From Diphasiastrum complanatum (lineage: Eukaryota; Streptophyta; Lycopodiopsida; Lycopodiales; Lycopodiaceae), in assembly GCA_029204225.1 (NCBI GenBank), contig CM055100.1, positions 12,483,040-12,547,039 on the forward strand: 64,000 nucleotides of DNA, read 5' to 3'. Of the stretch, positions 11,748 to 23,730 are shown piece by piece. The position numbers and the translations under genes are program-made. Positions within the stretch are counted from its first letter, which is position 1; each line of letters starts with the position of its first letter. The notes below the pieces were generated by a model. The model was given only the letters and a program-made list of their open reading frames with translations, was not told the DNA's origin and did not search any database.

Positions 11748-12438
11748 TGTGAAAAGTACAGTACTAAGGACCATAAATGGATCTCTGAATGATCCACAAG
11801 GTGATTGTATGCTTGTTAAACAATCTATCAGAAACTAGTCATCAGAAAACAAGATCTAGTTTAGCAGCTTGATAGGAAACAAGTAGAGACAATCAAAGCA
11901 TTGATCAAATAGTCTAATCCAACTTCACACGTGTGGAAATAAGGCTGTAGTACGGCCTGTAGACAGTGTTTACAAAGTGCCAAAGCTGGGTTTCATTGGA
12001 AAAATAGAGTAATCACCATACAATGAGAGGAAACTCGAGTTTCTCCTTGAGTCTCCAAAAAGTTTCTATCTTCTCACTATGGAGAATGGAAATACATAGT
12101 AAAACACACTTCCTTTGCAAAGTTAGGTGAAAATCCAGCATGTAATAAGGAAGTAGACTCCACTTTCTTGCCCTAATGTGAAAACCCTAGCCTAGATCCA
12201 AGAGTCATGCTTGGTAGGTGCATGGTAGGTACAAATCTCATCATAAATCATGGTCTAGATCCTACAAAGTAGGAATCACTACCAAATAGACACAACCACT
12301 CCTCTTGACTCGTGGTAACCTACTTTAGGTGTGTATGTACAAGTGGCACTTTGGCCATTCAAGTAACCAACAAACAATATTGACAAAATGTACAATATTC
12401 TACATGGCTAGATTTGCCAATGTAGGCAATTTTTCACA
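11748..12438 (-). repeat. 5' LTR of element A
   Basis: 691 bp, same length as its partner with two observed mismatches. Its CACACGTGTG box is at 11926-11935. It is followed by the TSD copy TACTC at 12439-12443. Confidence 0.93.
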
Positions 12439-12486
12439 TACTCCTATTGGACTCTTTGCTCTAGAAAGGGATTGTACAGTCATAAC

Positions 12487-13286
12487 TGTGAAAAATTGTC
12501 AAAAATCTATCTTGGTTATTTTACAATTTTATATTTGTGCGTACATTTCACATGTGAGAAGCATGTTCCCACATGTGTAAAATAGTTAGAAATAGTTTAT
12601 AATGTTGACTTTAGGAGTATCATAAAGATTTCTAGTCAAACATCTTGGCTTTAGAGGTCAAATGGTCAAGTACACATGTTTTGTCATGATTAGGCCAAAA
12701 TTCAATTGTGATATAACTCAAGCTAGTTAGGTTGCTTACACATGTCAAGTTTATGTTTGATGAGTGATGCACCCTATGTGGTGGCAAAAGTCAAAGGGTT
12801 CAATCATAAGAGAGAGAGATGTGTTGGAAGGGTCCAATCCAAGTGAGAGATCTTGCATCACACATCCAACAGGATTAGAGAGGCTATGGTTAAGGAGCGA
12901 ATAAGAATCAAGCATGGATCTCCACGAGTTACTATATGTACTTTCATTCCCTTCATTAATGTATGAGAGATCTATGAGTTTTTGAGTCAATTTGGAGATT
13001 TGCCAATTTTGCTTGTATTGTCTTCTCTTTCTAGATGAGCCCAAAAGTGGTATTTTCTCTCTCTACCCGAGGAGAGGAGCTTGTTGGGACTTAGTTTATT
13101 TCATGAAGTCTTCCACAGGTGTGAAACACCTTTTGGTAATAAATGAATGCATGTAGAATGGTCTTTTTGCCTTAGATCTTGTCATTGATCTTGGATTTCA
13201 ATCAATAGGTGATCTACAGTGCATGAGCCAAGCTTAGGAGATCAATTTCACACATTAGGACATGCCCACATGTGTGAATTTTCACA
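12487..13286 (+). mobile_element. solo copia LTR (800 bp)
   Basis: It starts TGTGAAAAATTGTC, ends GTGAATTTTCACA, and is flanked by the direct repeat ATAAC (12482-12486 and 13287-13291). No primer site or coding region adjoins it, so it is a solo LTR left by LTR-LTR recombination. Its first bases match the LTR start of A and B in their coding sense, which puts it on the plus strand. CACATGTG boxes at about 12549, 12561 and 13268 look like CpG-decayed forms of the CACGTG palindrome in related LTRs. Confidence 0.85.
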
Positions 13287-13538
13287 ATAACAACTGATCA
13301 AACCTTTTATTAGCATTTCAAAAATACTCTTAGGCAGTGGAAAATTATTGAAAATTGGTGATGCCTATGCAAGGCTAGCTCACAACTAAGGGAGAAGCTA
13401 ATGATAGTAACAACTCAGGCATGCGGATGGTATATCGAAACTCTTAGGCCAAAGATAGCAACTCAACCTAGTGATGGCTATTGAGGATCATCTCATTTAA
13501 TAGGTTACTTGCAATACTCATGTCATGGTAGTTGTTTA

Positions 13539-14522
13539 TGTTGGATTATTCTCCTACAAATCGACTAATCAAGTTTTAATCTTCATCCAATTCATCATCC
13601 AGACCTGCAACTTTTCTTCATGTTTACATAGTCTGCAAAACTAACAGGTGGTTATTGTCACTTCGGCCACTTCAAAGACTTTGAAGACTTCGCGCCACTT
13701 CAGCCACTTTAAAGATTTTTGGTCCTTCGCATTTTTCGGTTGTCGTATTTTTTGCATATTTCGGTTGTCACATTTCTCGGCTATCGCAAAAAGCAATTCA
13801 TTTATGCAGAGTGGCAATTAACATTCAGTTTTGAATTTAAGCCACCATCTTGCATTCATTATCAGCAAGTGAATTTCTGGGAAGTCCTAACTGGACGAGT
13901 GCCAACACATCACAGCCAACTGGATGTCGCAATTGATGACCTAATCTCTTAGTATAAATAGTTCTTCATACTTCTACATTAATAGATCATTAGCAAGATC
14001 ATTAGCAAGCAATTGATAATGATGCATAGTTAGCATCTCTCTCAAGCTTGAACACTCTTGACCATTCTAGCTCAGTTCTTTAGAGTTGATTTAGAATTTG
14101 CTATTGCGCTTACTGCTTGTTAGCATAAGTGCTTGATTAAGATAGAGTCACAGTTATTTAGAGATAGCTCAAAGCATGCGGCTTTGATTCACAATTCCTT
14201 TCTGCTAATTTCCATTCTGATTTGTTTCTTTCACTAAATCAATCTATCTTTTATTGCGTTCAGTATTATATCAATATGCATGCATCTTTGTAATTCTTTT
14301 GTAACTAGTAATCTCTTAATATTTGTCTAATAATTCAATGCTTTATGTTTGGCTACGTAATCACTTAGTTGCTAGCGATTTCAAAGTTAGTTGCTATCAC
14401 TACTTTTTGTTCAATATTGATAGGTGTAGTCATGCACAGGAAAGAAGGTTTCTTCCACCGCACTTACTTACTTTGACTTTGTCAAATTATTTTCTCTCTC
14501 ATCTCATCACCTCTTTCCAATA
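13539..14522 (+). repeat. probable 5' LTR of copia element F
   Basis: The segment begins TGTTGGATTATTC, similar to the 3' LTR start TGTTGGATTTC at 56746 of the same copia branch. It ends just before a primer-like site CGGTATCAGAGC (14523-14534, one mismatch to the iMet site). The left end is inferred from that similarity. No target duplication was established. Confidence 0.5.
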
Positions 14523-14713
14523 CGGTATCAGAGCGAATTCTTTAATTTGCTATTACTTTTATGATATCAGAGCGATCTGATATCAAATTGATATCATATT
14601 CTTCAATTCATAGCATCAGTTTCAGTATCAGAGAATTGATTTTTAATTGTAACAGCGCAGCATGGTATCTCTCTCTTAACGTCATCGATACAATCGACAA
14701 TCTAAAATTCCAG

Positions 14714-16660
14714 ATGGGTTCTCAAAGTAAAGCCGGTCTTATCGCAGGCAAGCTGAATGGATCCAATTATCATTTGTGAAAATTTAAGATGAAGACCTTG
14801 CTAATCGCCAACGAGTTGTGGGATGTTGTTACAGATATCAAAGTACAGCCTGAAGATGACACAATATCAAATTGCAGGTATCAAAGTACACCTTGAAGAT
14901 GACACAGTCGACTCAAAATGAAAATCAAAGGACGGGAAAGATTTTGCACTTATTATCCTCAATATATTAGATACTGAGATTGGCCACATAGCTGAAGCCA
15001 AAACTTCGAAAGAAGTTTGGGACATCCTGAGCTCACTATATGATGTGAGAGACGTAACTACCAAGTTACATCTACAAAGGAAATTCTTCACACTCAAGAT
15101 GTCGAATAATGATTCTCTTTAGAGTCACATTAACCAGTTAAAATATCTCTTGCAACAGATCGCCGCTATCAGATCAATCATAGACGATCAAGACACAATT
15201 ATGACATTGGCAATCGTCCTTGAATTCAGTGGAGATGTATTCTCCTCCATTGTCGAACCTCAGTGCTTTGATTCTTTTACCAGTTTAATTTTTGGCATGC
15301 TCATTGAATTGTTGAAACTTGTTGAAAGCCTCCGATTTCTACTTAGCAAACAATTGTTCTTCTGGAAAATTTGTCAATAAAAGTAATGAAATACTTTGCA
15401 TTTAGAAATGATGGGGTTTGCATAGGTCCACATATATCTAAATGAAGAACATCTAATAGACCTTTTGTTGCATGCCTATGGCTTGATCTAAAAGGAATCC
15501 TAGTCTGCTTTCCAATAATGCAGCTATGATAGACAAAGACATCGACTTTGTCGGTTGGATAGTCGAGATCAAGTGCTAGGGATTGTCTGGACATGTTCAA
15601 TACAGATGCATAATTCAAGTGTCCTAAGCAATGATGCCATTATGATGCTTTATTGACAAGAACCGAGGTTTTCAAGGCTTGACTAGTATCAGAATAACAA
15701 TGTGCCAATCTATATAAGTATCAATGTCTCTTGTTGAGTGCAAGGATCTTATTGCTCCTATCGATAATTCTACAATGATCAGATTCAAACTCCACCCTAT
15801 GACCTAAATCTATGATTCTACTCACTGATAATAGATTTTTAGATAGTTTAGGAACATACAAAACTTTTGACAATAGTTTGATTTGATTATGCTGGAACCT
15901 TAATCTTACAATACCTTCACCTTCGATAGTGTGACTGCTATCATCATCAAGATGAGCATACTTCTTTATGTTGTAAGGCGCATAGGAGTGAAAGATCTCA
16001 CGATGATTGGTCATATGTTGAGTAGCTCTATAATCTAGAAACCAAGAATCGTTCAAAAATGCCTTTTGGTTTTTGACCATAAATGCGCGTTTGTCCATGT
16101 TGACCTCGAGAGATGTTGTAACTATATTTTCTTGTTGATCAAGTTGCTTGGCTGCGTTCTTCGCTTTGAGAACTCTAAAATCTTGGATCTCATGGTTATT
16201 GCACTTGCAATACCTACAAAACATCTTCTTCTTTGACTGTGAATTTGATGATTGTCCTTGATCTTGAGTCGGCTTCTGATTCAATGTAGATTGCTTGGAG
16301 CTTTTTTGTTTATGTTCTTTTGAGCCTTTGTTGACATATAGAGCATGAGATGAAGAAGTAGACGAAGTGTCCTGACTTCTTCGATTATCTTCTTTTAGCA
16401 ACATAGTGATAACTCTGGTAAGAGTTAAGTCTGAGTGTGTCAATATGATCATCACCCAGTTCTCATATGTAGAGGGCCTGCTTGAAAGCAACAATACATT
16501 ACCTCCCATTCACTTCAGTTGAATGGTCTTGCTGAAAGAAAGAACAAAACCTTAGTCGAATCGGCAAAGTGTATGCTTGCGCATGCGACAATTCCGAAGT
16601 CCTTTTAGACTGAAGCTATTTCAACAACAACCTATATTTAGAACAAATGTCCTATCAGAG
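14714..16660 (+). pseudogene. copia element F gag-pol remnant with an inverted middle
   Basis: Plus-strand Gag starts at 14714 (MGSQSKAGLIAGKLNGSNY) and runs with stops and frameshifts to about 15210 (IDDQDTIMTL). From about 15210 to 16508 the coding strand is minus: Gag continues (SSRPSTYENWVM at about 16460), then a knuckle CRYCKCNNHEIQDF with its last Cys changed to Phe, a degenerate protease site (DYRATQHM for DSGATQHM), a finger region (HSCIIGKQTRIPF) and DNGGEY near 15250. Plus-strand integrase resumes at about 16515 (QLNGLAERKNKTLVE). The pieces fit only if the middle is inverted in place. A 42-bp spaced tandem duplication sits at 14833-14906. Many stops mark it as old and inactive. 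Confidence 0.75.
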
Positions 16661-17067
16661 TTTGTCGGAAGTGGAAACATTTTGGTCCTATAGATGCTCT
16701 CGCGTAATGCGCACAATTGCGGGTCGCGCGCGGGATCTCATCCCTACCGCCTAGCCATCCGCGTCTTTCCCACTTGACCCCAAAAGGGCTGATACTAGGG
16801 GACAAGGGTATTATGTCTACTTTCAGCTTATATTTGGGTGATGTCTTAGTCTCCATTTACTTATGGGATGATGATTGCACTCTTTATGGTGCATCCACGG
16901 AGGCAGCCGACATGTGTGTAGCTTGCACTCCAACACCCCCACTTGCTCATACAGGACTTACCCCCACTTCGCTCTGATACCATGTAGGAAAACAAGAGTC
17001 AAGGCACCAAGATCTAGCTATCAATCAATCTCCACAAGATACAAGAGAGAAGAGACTGGGCGCCCTC

Positions 17068-17157
<90 letters not shown>

Positions 17158-17272
17158 AACACCACAAGTAATGAAGAGCAATGCTTAGCCAAAACTAAAA
17201 AATGTGACACAATAAGCCAATATGTACTCTACCTACTTACTAAATGTAGGGCACCCCTAATGATGGTGATAT
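16661..17272. other. unassigned retroelement scrap with a second primer-like site
   Basis: It holds TGGTATCAGAGC on the minus strand at 16973-16984, next to sequence that could be an LTR end (16985 onward, TGTAGGAAAAC on plus), and the (GA)n run at 17071-17154. No Gag or Pol similarity was recognised between 16661 and 16972. This may be a small non-autonomous LTR element, but no second LTR was found. Confidence 0.35.
17071..17154. repeat. (GA)n microsatellite
   Basis: About 42 GA units. It produces artefactual frames of alternating Arg-Glu or Leu-Ser. Confidence 0.95.
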
Positions 17273-17285
17273 GCTCTGATACCAC

Positions 17286-18173
17286 TGATGAGAAGAATTT
17301 TGCGGTCGCAAAACAGTCGCGAAAGTGAAGCAACCGCGATTCAACGCGATTCGGATGGAGTTCAGATGTGCTCGCTGGACACTACCAGCTGAATCACTCC
17401 TACAGTCCTCCCAAATGTAGTCAGGCACTAATGATCTACGTTTATAAATTAATGTAGCAATCAACAAATTCAACCAATGTGCGGAATTGAAATTAATGGG
17501 AGAATTAGACACACGAATGATTTGCATTCAAGATCATACATCATAAATTGACATGTGCACAATGGCTACAAGATCATCTATTGATTTTTCTTTGATTCTT
17601 CAGGCACTGCATGCAGATCCACGCAGTGCGTTGGCATTAGAAAAATACAGTTCTCTCACAAATGGATGTCCCGCTTACTAGTGGACTTGTGGATCTCTAT
17701 GGATCTTAATCACAGAACTCGTCTCACATGCAGGCGGACTTCTTGTTTGTATTTTGTCTTGATTGCTTACTACAATCAAAATATTTTTTGTGTATATTTT
17801 ATTCATCCAGCAAGTATATAGTCGTTCTATGTAACTTTAAGACTAGAGTGATTAAGCATCTAGAACTAATCAAGAAATTACAAGAGTGGCAGATTAGCCA
17901 TGACCTAGAGTGTGTCTGTTGACGTCATGCCATCAGATCAGACATCTGCACTTCTGGTTACTCATATGCTCTTTGCTGGTACTCTTTAGAGCGTGAGGGT
18001 AGGAAGGGTTTCGTGACTTTTTTTTTTTTTTTTCGTGTCGCGTCGTTGGGTTTGTTTCCATCGTCTTATTTTCTCGTTTTGGAATGCAAAAGATTCTCGT
18101 TCACGAATCTTTCATGTTTGTGACTTTTCGTCAAGTGGCAAAGCTTTGTAATTAGAAACGTCTTGTTTCTTCA
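17286..18173 (-). repeat. LTR of copia element E (888 bp)
   Basis: In minus orientation it starts TGAAGAAACAAG just after a purine-rich tract (TTTGAGAGGGAGC, 18174-18186) and ends CTTCTCATCA. After one base comes TGGTATCAGAGC (17273-17284). The LTR is thus bordered by a polypurine tract on one side and a primer site on the other. It carries a stem GCACTGC/GCAGTGC (17604-17610, 17623-17629) shared with the LTR-like blocks at 25.1 and 43.2 kb. Confidence 0.65.
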
Positions 18174-18219
18174 GCTCCCTCTCAAAGCATGATAGCTTTA
18201 CAATCCTGAGACTACTCCT

Positions 18220-21200
18220 CTATCTCTCAAAGAGTCCTTTGTCCAAGGCTTTGGTGAAGATGTCAGCAACCATGTCTTTCGTTCCGATGAAGGTGGTCTG
18301 CAACATCTTCTTTTCAATTAGATCCATGATCAAGTGGTACTTGATCGCAATGTGCTTCGTTCTAGAATGGAACACAAGATCTTTCGTCAGGTGTATTGCA
18401 TAGGTGTTTTCTATCTGCAAGACCAGAGGCTCGTGCCTTGTTTCGTCCAATTCATCCAGGAATCGCCTTAGCTAGATTATCTCGTTGGCCATCTTTGTTG
18501 CTGCAACATATTCTACTTCGCAAGATGACTGGGCCATGATGGTCTGCTTCTTGCTGACCCAAAGAACTGCTGCTTCTGATGCGATAGTGCATCCTCCTGA
18601 GACACTTTTACAATCATCCTTAAGAGATGCCCAACTAGCATCGCTATAGGAAAGTATCTTGAAACTTGCATCATGACAATAACATAGCCCATAATCCCTC
18701 ATTAATTGAAGATATTGCAAAATGCGTTTTGCAATCTTCCAATGTGTCGAGCCTGGATTCATGCAGAATTGGCTCATCCTGAATACTGCATAAGCAATAT
18801 CAGGGCATGTGTTGTCTGCAAGGTACATCAATGATTCTATCAGCTTCTTGTAAGGGGTGAGCTGCATTTGTTCTCTCTCTTCCTCAACCTTCGGACAGTC
18901 ATCATTTGTCAGTACCATCCCTACGAGCATTGGAGTATTTGCTCCTTTGCAGTTCAGCATCCCAAAGTCCTCTAGGATCTTTTGGGTGTCTCTAGACTGG
19001 TGAAGGTATAACTTACCTCCCTCATAGTCCCTTTCAATTTGTAAGCCTAGGCAACACCTGGCTTCTCCCAGATCCACGATCTCGAAATGTTTCGAGATGT
19101 CAATCTTCACTTTAACAATTAGCTGCTCACTCCTACAAAGTATCAGAGTGTCATCCACATACACAGCCACAATGGCGATCTGCCCATCTATAACTCTGAC
19201 ATATACGTTGGAATTAACCAACATAGGCTTGAATCCTATTGATTTCAAGGCTTGATCTTTCTTCTTGTACTATTGTCGGGCTGATTGTTTCAGACCGTAG
19301 ATGCTTCTATGCATTCTACATGCATAGTCCGGAAGTGAATTCGAGACTTATCCTGGGGGTTGATCCATATAGACCTCTTAGTCTAGCTCGCCATGCAAGA
19401 AGGCTATCTTCTCCTCCACAATGTGGATTCTGAGGTCATAAGCTGCTGCATATGCAAAAAATAGTTGTAGGGACAAATGTTTGATGACAGGAGAGAAGAT
19501 TTTAGAGTAGTCATTACCATATCTCTGAGAAAATCTTTTCGCTACTAGTCTTGCCTTGTATTTTGTCACATTCCCATCTAGTCCGTATTTGAGCTTGAAA
19601 ACCCATTTGCATTTGACAGTCTTGCACTTATGTGGTAATGGCTCCAACGTCCATACTTGGTTCTTCCTCATGGACTCCATCTCTTCGTTCATGGCCTGAA
19701 TCCATTTGTCCTTTTCTGGATTTTCAATCGCTTTTTCAAAAGTCTGTGGTTTGCCACTAAATGCACAGGACTCCTTTGATGTAGAAGCGGTGCTGCCTGA
19801 CACATATCTTGTTGGTGCTATTCCTGGTCTTGTTGACCTTCTAGGAGATCCTCCTGGGACAACAATGCCTTTGCCTTTGTCTGCTTTGCTCGGTCTGGAA
19901 CCATCTTGGTTTATAGGAACTACGGTAGCAGGCTGCCTCACGAATGTTTCTTCTTCAGATTCGTCGCTCAAATGGGAGGCGACTCAAAAATCTTCGATTT
20001 TGTGTTCGTCCTCTATTTTGTTTGTCACTTGCGGCATGTCATAGTATTGTCTCTCCAGAACTTCGTAGTTGACAGGATCGTCATTGGCCATTGTCCTACT
20101 CTCATCAAATCTGACATCTCTCACTATTTTTACAGTGTTCGTGTCTAGCATGTAGAATCTATAGTATGACAAATTGTTGTCATAACCCATAAGAAATCTC
20201 TGCTCGGCTTTCTCATCAAGCTTCTTTTGAAGCTTATCAGAAATATGTGCATAAGCTGCACAGCCAAAGATTCTAACGTGAGACAGGTTGGGCTTTCTAC
20301 CCCACCATAGCTCATGTGGTGTCGTGTGAGGGACACCAGACTTGCCTCACCTATTCTAGATGTATGCGGTTGTAGCTACTGCTTTAGCTCACAATACCCT
20401 TGGAGCCTTTGAGTAGGCCATCATACATCTAGCTGCTTCCATCAGGGTCCTATTCTTTCGTTCAGCAACACCATTGTGCTACGGTGTGTAGGCTGCAGTC
20501 CTTCTGTGAATGATGCCACGATCATTGCAAAAGTCAATGAAGCGATTTGAGATGTATTCGCCATCTCGATCTCTCCTGATCTACTTAATCTTGTTGCCTG
20601 TACATCTATCAGCCCAATTCACATATTCTGTGAATTTATCAAGTGTTTCAGATTTATTTTGAATAAAGTACACTCTGGCAAATTTACTATAGTTATCAAT
20701 GAAGGTTATATAATATTTTGAACCTCCTACTGAGATCACATTGAATGGTTCGCAGATGTCAGAATGCACTAACTCCAGAATCTTAGTCGTTCTGTAGGAG
20801 TCTTTGATGAATGGAGTGCATGACATCTTGCCCTTCAAACATTCATCACACGTGGTCAAACTAGTTGCATTCGAGATGGTGTCCCCTGTTATCGCTCCAT
20901 GATGGCTTGCTTGATAAAGTGCCATTGAGTTCATGTGACAGAGTCTTTTGTGCCACATAGTATTTGGCTAGTTATCATGAGTCTAATGCACCTGATCTGT
21001 AGGTAGGTGTACCTTCAGATGATATATGTTTCCTTTCCTTCTGTCTTGAGCGATCAAAGTACTAGTACTGACATCAATCACGTTGCATGCTTTGTCAGAA
21101 AATGTCCCAGACATCCCTGCATCTACTATTCTTGCTATAGAAAGCAAGTCTTGATGCAGAGTAGGCACGAACAGAACGTCTTTGAGTCGTCTGTCTCTAC

Positions 21201-21850
21201 CGTTGGTGTTGAGCCATAGTGAACCAATACCATTCACTTGATGCTTAGATCCATCTCCAAGAACTATGAATCTTGAAGGATCTGCACATCTGAAATCAAA
21301 TATTATTTGTCTTGATGTCACGAAGTGTGAGGTGGCTCTTGAATCTAGGATCACATCATGTGTGTCAGATGTTGACGATGCACACACGTCTTCACAGATG
21401 TAGGCGGTCGAACAGGTTCCGTTTGATCTTTCTTCGCCCATCTTCGAGCTCTCGGGCTCCTCGACATAGGATGAACTATTGTCGTTCTCCTATCTCTTTT
21501 GTATTGATTTGTTCCTTGGGTTTTGGCGGCAATCCACGGGTGCATGACCCTTCTTGTGGTAGTGTATACACTCAATCTTTGGATTGTGCCAGCATGTATC
21601 TATTGTACGTCTGTCTCTTCTGCATCTCATGCAAGTCTTCTTGTCTCCACCTTACTGCTTTGACCTTCATTTGTTCTTCCAATTGCTTTTGCTTGTCCTC
21701 TCTGATTGCTGATCACGATCTTGTCTCTAATTTGACTCCCTCTTAGGCTTAAATTGTTTCTTGGATTTTTCTTTGTTGCCGTAGAGGGCCTAGTCAGAAC
21801 CATCCTTGTGATCAAGATTTTCTCTAGCCTCGACTTCCTTTCGAATCTCA
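18220..21850 (-). pseudogene. copia element E gag-pol remnant
   Basis: Minus-strand order: Gag end with decayed knuckles (CMRCRR and KIECIHYHKKGHAPVDC, 21640-21500), protease ILDSRATSHF (DSGA changed to DSRA), integrase finger WHKRLCHMNSM...CDECLKGK and SDICEP (20958-20700), DGEY (about 20555), VAERKN (about 20460), RT (19971-18480, YVDDTLIL near 19165) and RNase H ending VADIFTKALDKG at 18232. At least seven stops interrupt it, several at expected Gln or Trp codons (TP*HNG, EII*LRR). It lacks the Gag N-terminus, because gypsy sequence replaces it at 21850. Old and inactive. Confidence 0.85.
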
Positions 21851-23730
21851 ACAAATTCAGCTAATTCGGTCTCTCCAAGTGAGTTTGAGACATGTACAAA
21901 TCTGTCAGGTGCAAGTTCAATTAGTTTAGTAGAATATGGTAAAATGATACATTCTGTCATACTGGCCTTGATATGGCCATGAATTTCGTGCATGGTGAAC
22001 TCCATAGATATATTTTTTTCATCATCTTGGTTCTTGTTACCAAATTCTTGTTCAGATTCGTCAAATTTGTCACTTGAATCATCATCAGACTCTTTAGAGT
22101 TCGTGTCTGCAATGTTTATTTCTTTATCTACAACACCCGCTTCAGCGTTGCAGGCATCGAAGAATTCTTCTTTGTTAGTATTCTCATAGCATTCGAGATA
22201 TTGCACTTCGATGTCAGATGCATTGGAAAAAATATTCAATGCATAAGAAGAATCTTCTGAGATAAAACTGGTGTCAAACAAAGGAGTTTCACCTTCATAT
22301 TTGTCACGACTCCAGGTGATTATTCGTTCTGCTGGCTTACCTCGATTATTGGTCTCACCAATTTGAAATCTCAACCCTTTGGACTTCCAGTGAACACTTG
22401 CATTTGATTGATAAAGCTAGGACCGTCTAATTAGCACAAAATAAGATGACAAACCAAGTAGTTTGATAACTATAAAATTCATTGTGAAAGGCTTGGCTTG
22501 AATGTAAACAGTAACATCTTTCAATTTTCCAACAGGCTTTTGTTGTGTCGAATCTGCTAACTTGATATTTTGTTGTGTTGGTTGAATGTCAGTCAATCCC
22601 AAAGCATGAGCTGTGTCTTCTGTTATTATTTTCACGCTGGAACTAGAGTCTATTGGCACTTTTTCAATCAAACATCCCGCAATGTTAACGTCAATTTTAG
22701 GTGCACCGAGATCTCCTAAATCAATAGACAATACACCAACCTCTGGCAAAGAAACATTTTTCTTCTTTTTAGGTGCAAAAAGACCTTTCAATTGCTTATG
22801 GTAATAAGTGTTGTCTGCCAACAATTGCTCAAAAGTGATGTTTGGACGAAGAGATCCAATATCACTACTATATCATAGTCCTTCATCTTTGCTTTCGAGA
22901 TTGGCTTGTCAACAATGGCACTAGACAATTTAGTCTTCGATATTTCATCGTCCCCTTCCTCAAACGTGACCACCTTCTTTGCAGTAGCTGACTGTAGTTC
23001 AGTATTAATAATTTCTTTTGATTCTGCTGAGATGTCTTTTGCAAATAATTTTGCAGCATTGCGATCATAGTAGGGGTCATCTTTAAGATCTTCTTTAGTT
23101 GTAGATTTATTCGTTGACTTGCTCGAAGATTTCTTCTTCGAAGAGTTTCTGCGCCTCGTTGAAAATTTCTATTCAGGTTTCAAAGAGCCTTTGTTTCCTG
23201 TTGTGACTTTGAATAGCTTTTCCATATCACTTGGGTAGGATTGGTCTTTTGTCTTCGCCAATTTTCCTTCAATAATATCAATCCTCTGCACAACAACATC
23301 AGTCGAAGCTTTTGCTTTCGAGTCTACAGCAACTGGTGTTGCTACATATTGTACTTAGGTCACAGCTTCTGTGGATGAGGGCAATCAGGATACTTGTGGC
23401 TAGGCTCCCTACAGTTCAAGCATAACACTACATAACCAATTGGCTTTCGTGGCTGCGGACAGTCAGGTGAAAAATGTCCCGACTTCTCTGAACTAGTTCA
23501 GAAACGCATCTTTTAGTACATCAGAGGAGTTTTGAGCTCCAAAAAGACCCTTTAAGAATTCGTGCAAGATGTAGTTTATATTATTAAGATATTATAACAC
23601 TAATACTTTTGACTTGCCTTAACTTTTTAATCATAGCTCAGAAGTATGTCATGTAACATATCATTGGAAAGCCCTTGTCAAGCGCTTTCCAATGCACCAA
23701 CTCTGCTAAATTCGGACTTACCACTAAAAA
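21790..23730 (-). pseudogene. Ty3/gypsy fragment, copy 1 (gag end and protease)
   Basis: In minus orientation it has a Gag zinc knuckle CLNCREPSHKYPDC (about 23440-23399), a protease domain at 22824-22417, and a linker (22374-21850) to where RT should start. The protease site reads VPIDSSSSVKI where active gypsy enzymes have DSG or DTG, so the catalytic Gly is lost. A stop replaces Trp in IRRS*LYQ (22422-22424). The linker frame continues across the junction near 21850 directly into copia E Gag (VEIRKEVEARENL), giving an in-frame gypsy-copia fusion that stops at 21790. Compared with copy 2 it has about 95 extra bases near 23600-23690. Confidence 0.75.

Larger units (their letters stand above)
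6433..12438 (-). mobile_element. complete Ty1/copia element A (6.0 kb)
   Basis: Two 691-bp LTRs (6433-7123 and 11748-12438) flank an internal region with a primer site, gag-pol in one frame and a polypurine tract. The element is flanked by the direct repeat TACTC (6428-6432 and 12439-12443), so both ends are exact. By eye the LTRs differ at two sites (6470/11785 T/C and 6610/11925 C/T), which points to a recent insertion. The copy is not fully competent, because gag-pol carries two in-frame stops. The domain order is Gag, protease, integrase, RT, RNase H, the copia order. Confidence 0.95.

Noticed and set aside
17025-17210. Long Leu-Ser or Arg-Glu open frames
   Set aside because: Translation of the (GA)n microsatellite. 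The same applies to 55502-55729 and the (TG)n frames near 4901-5209.
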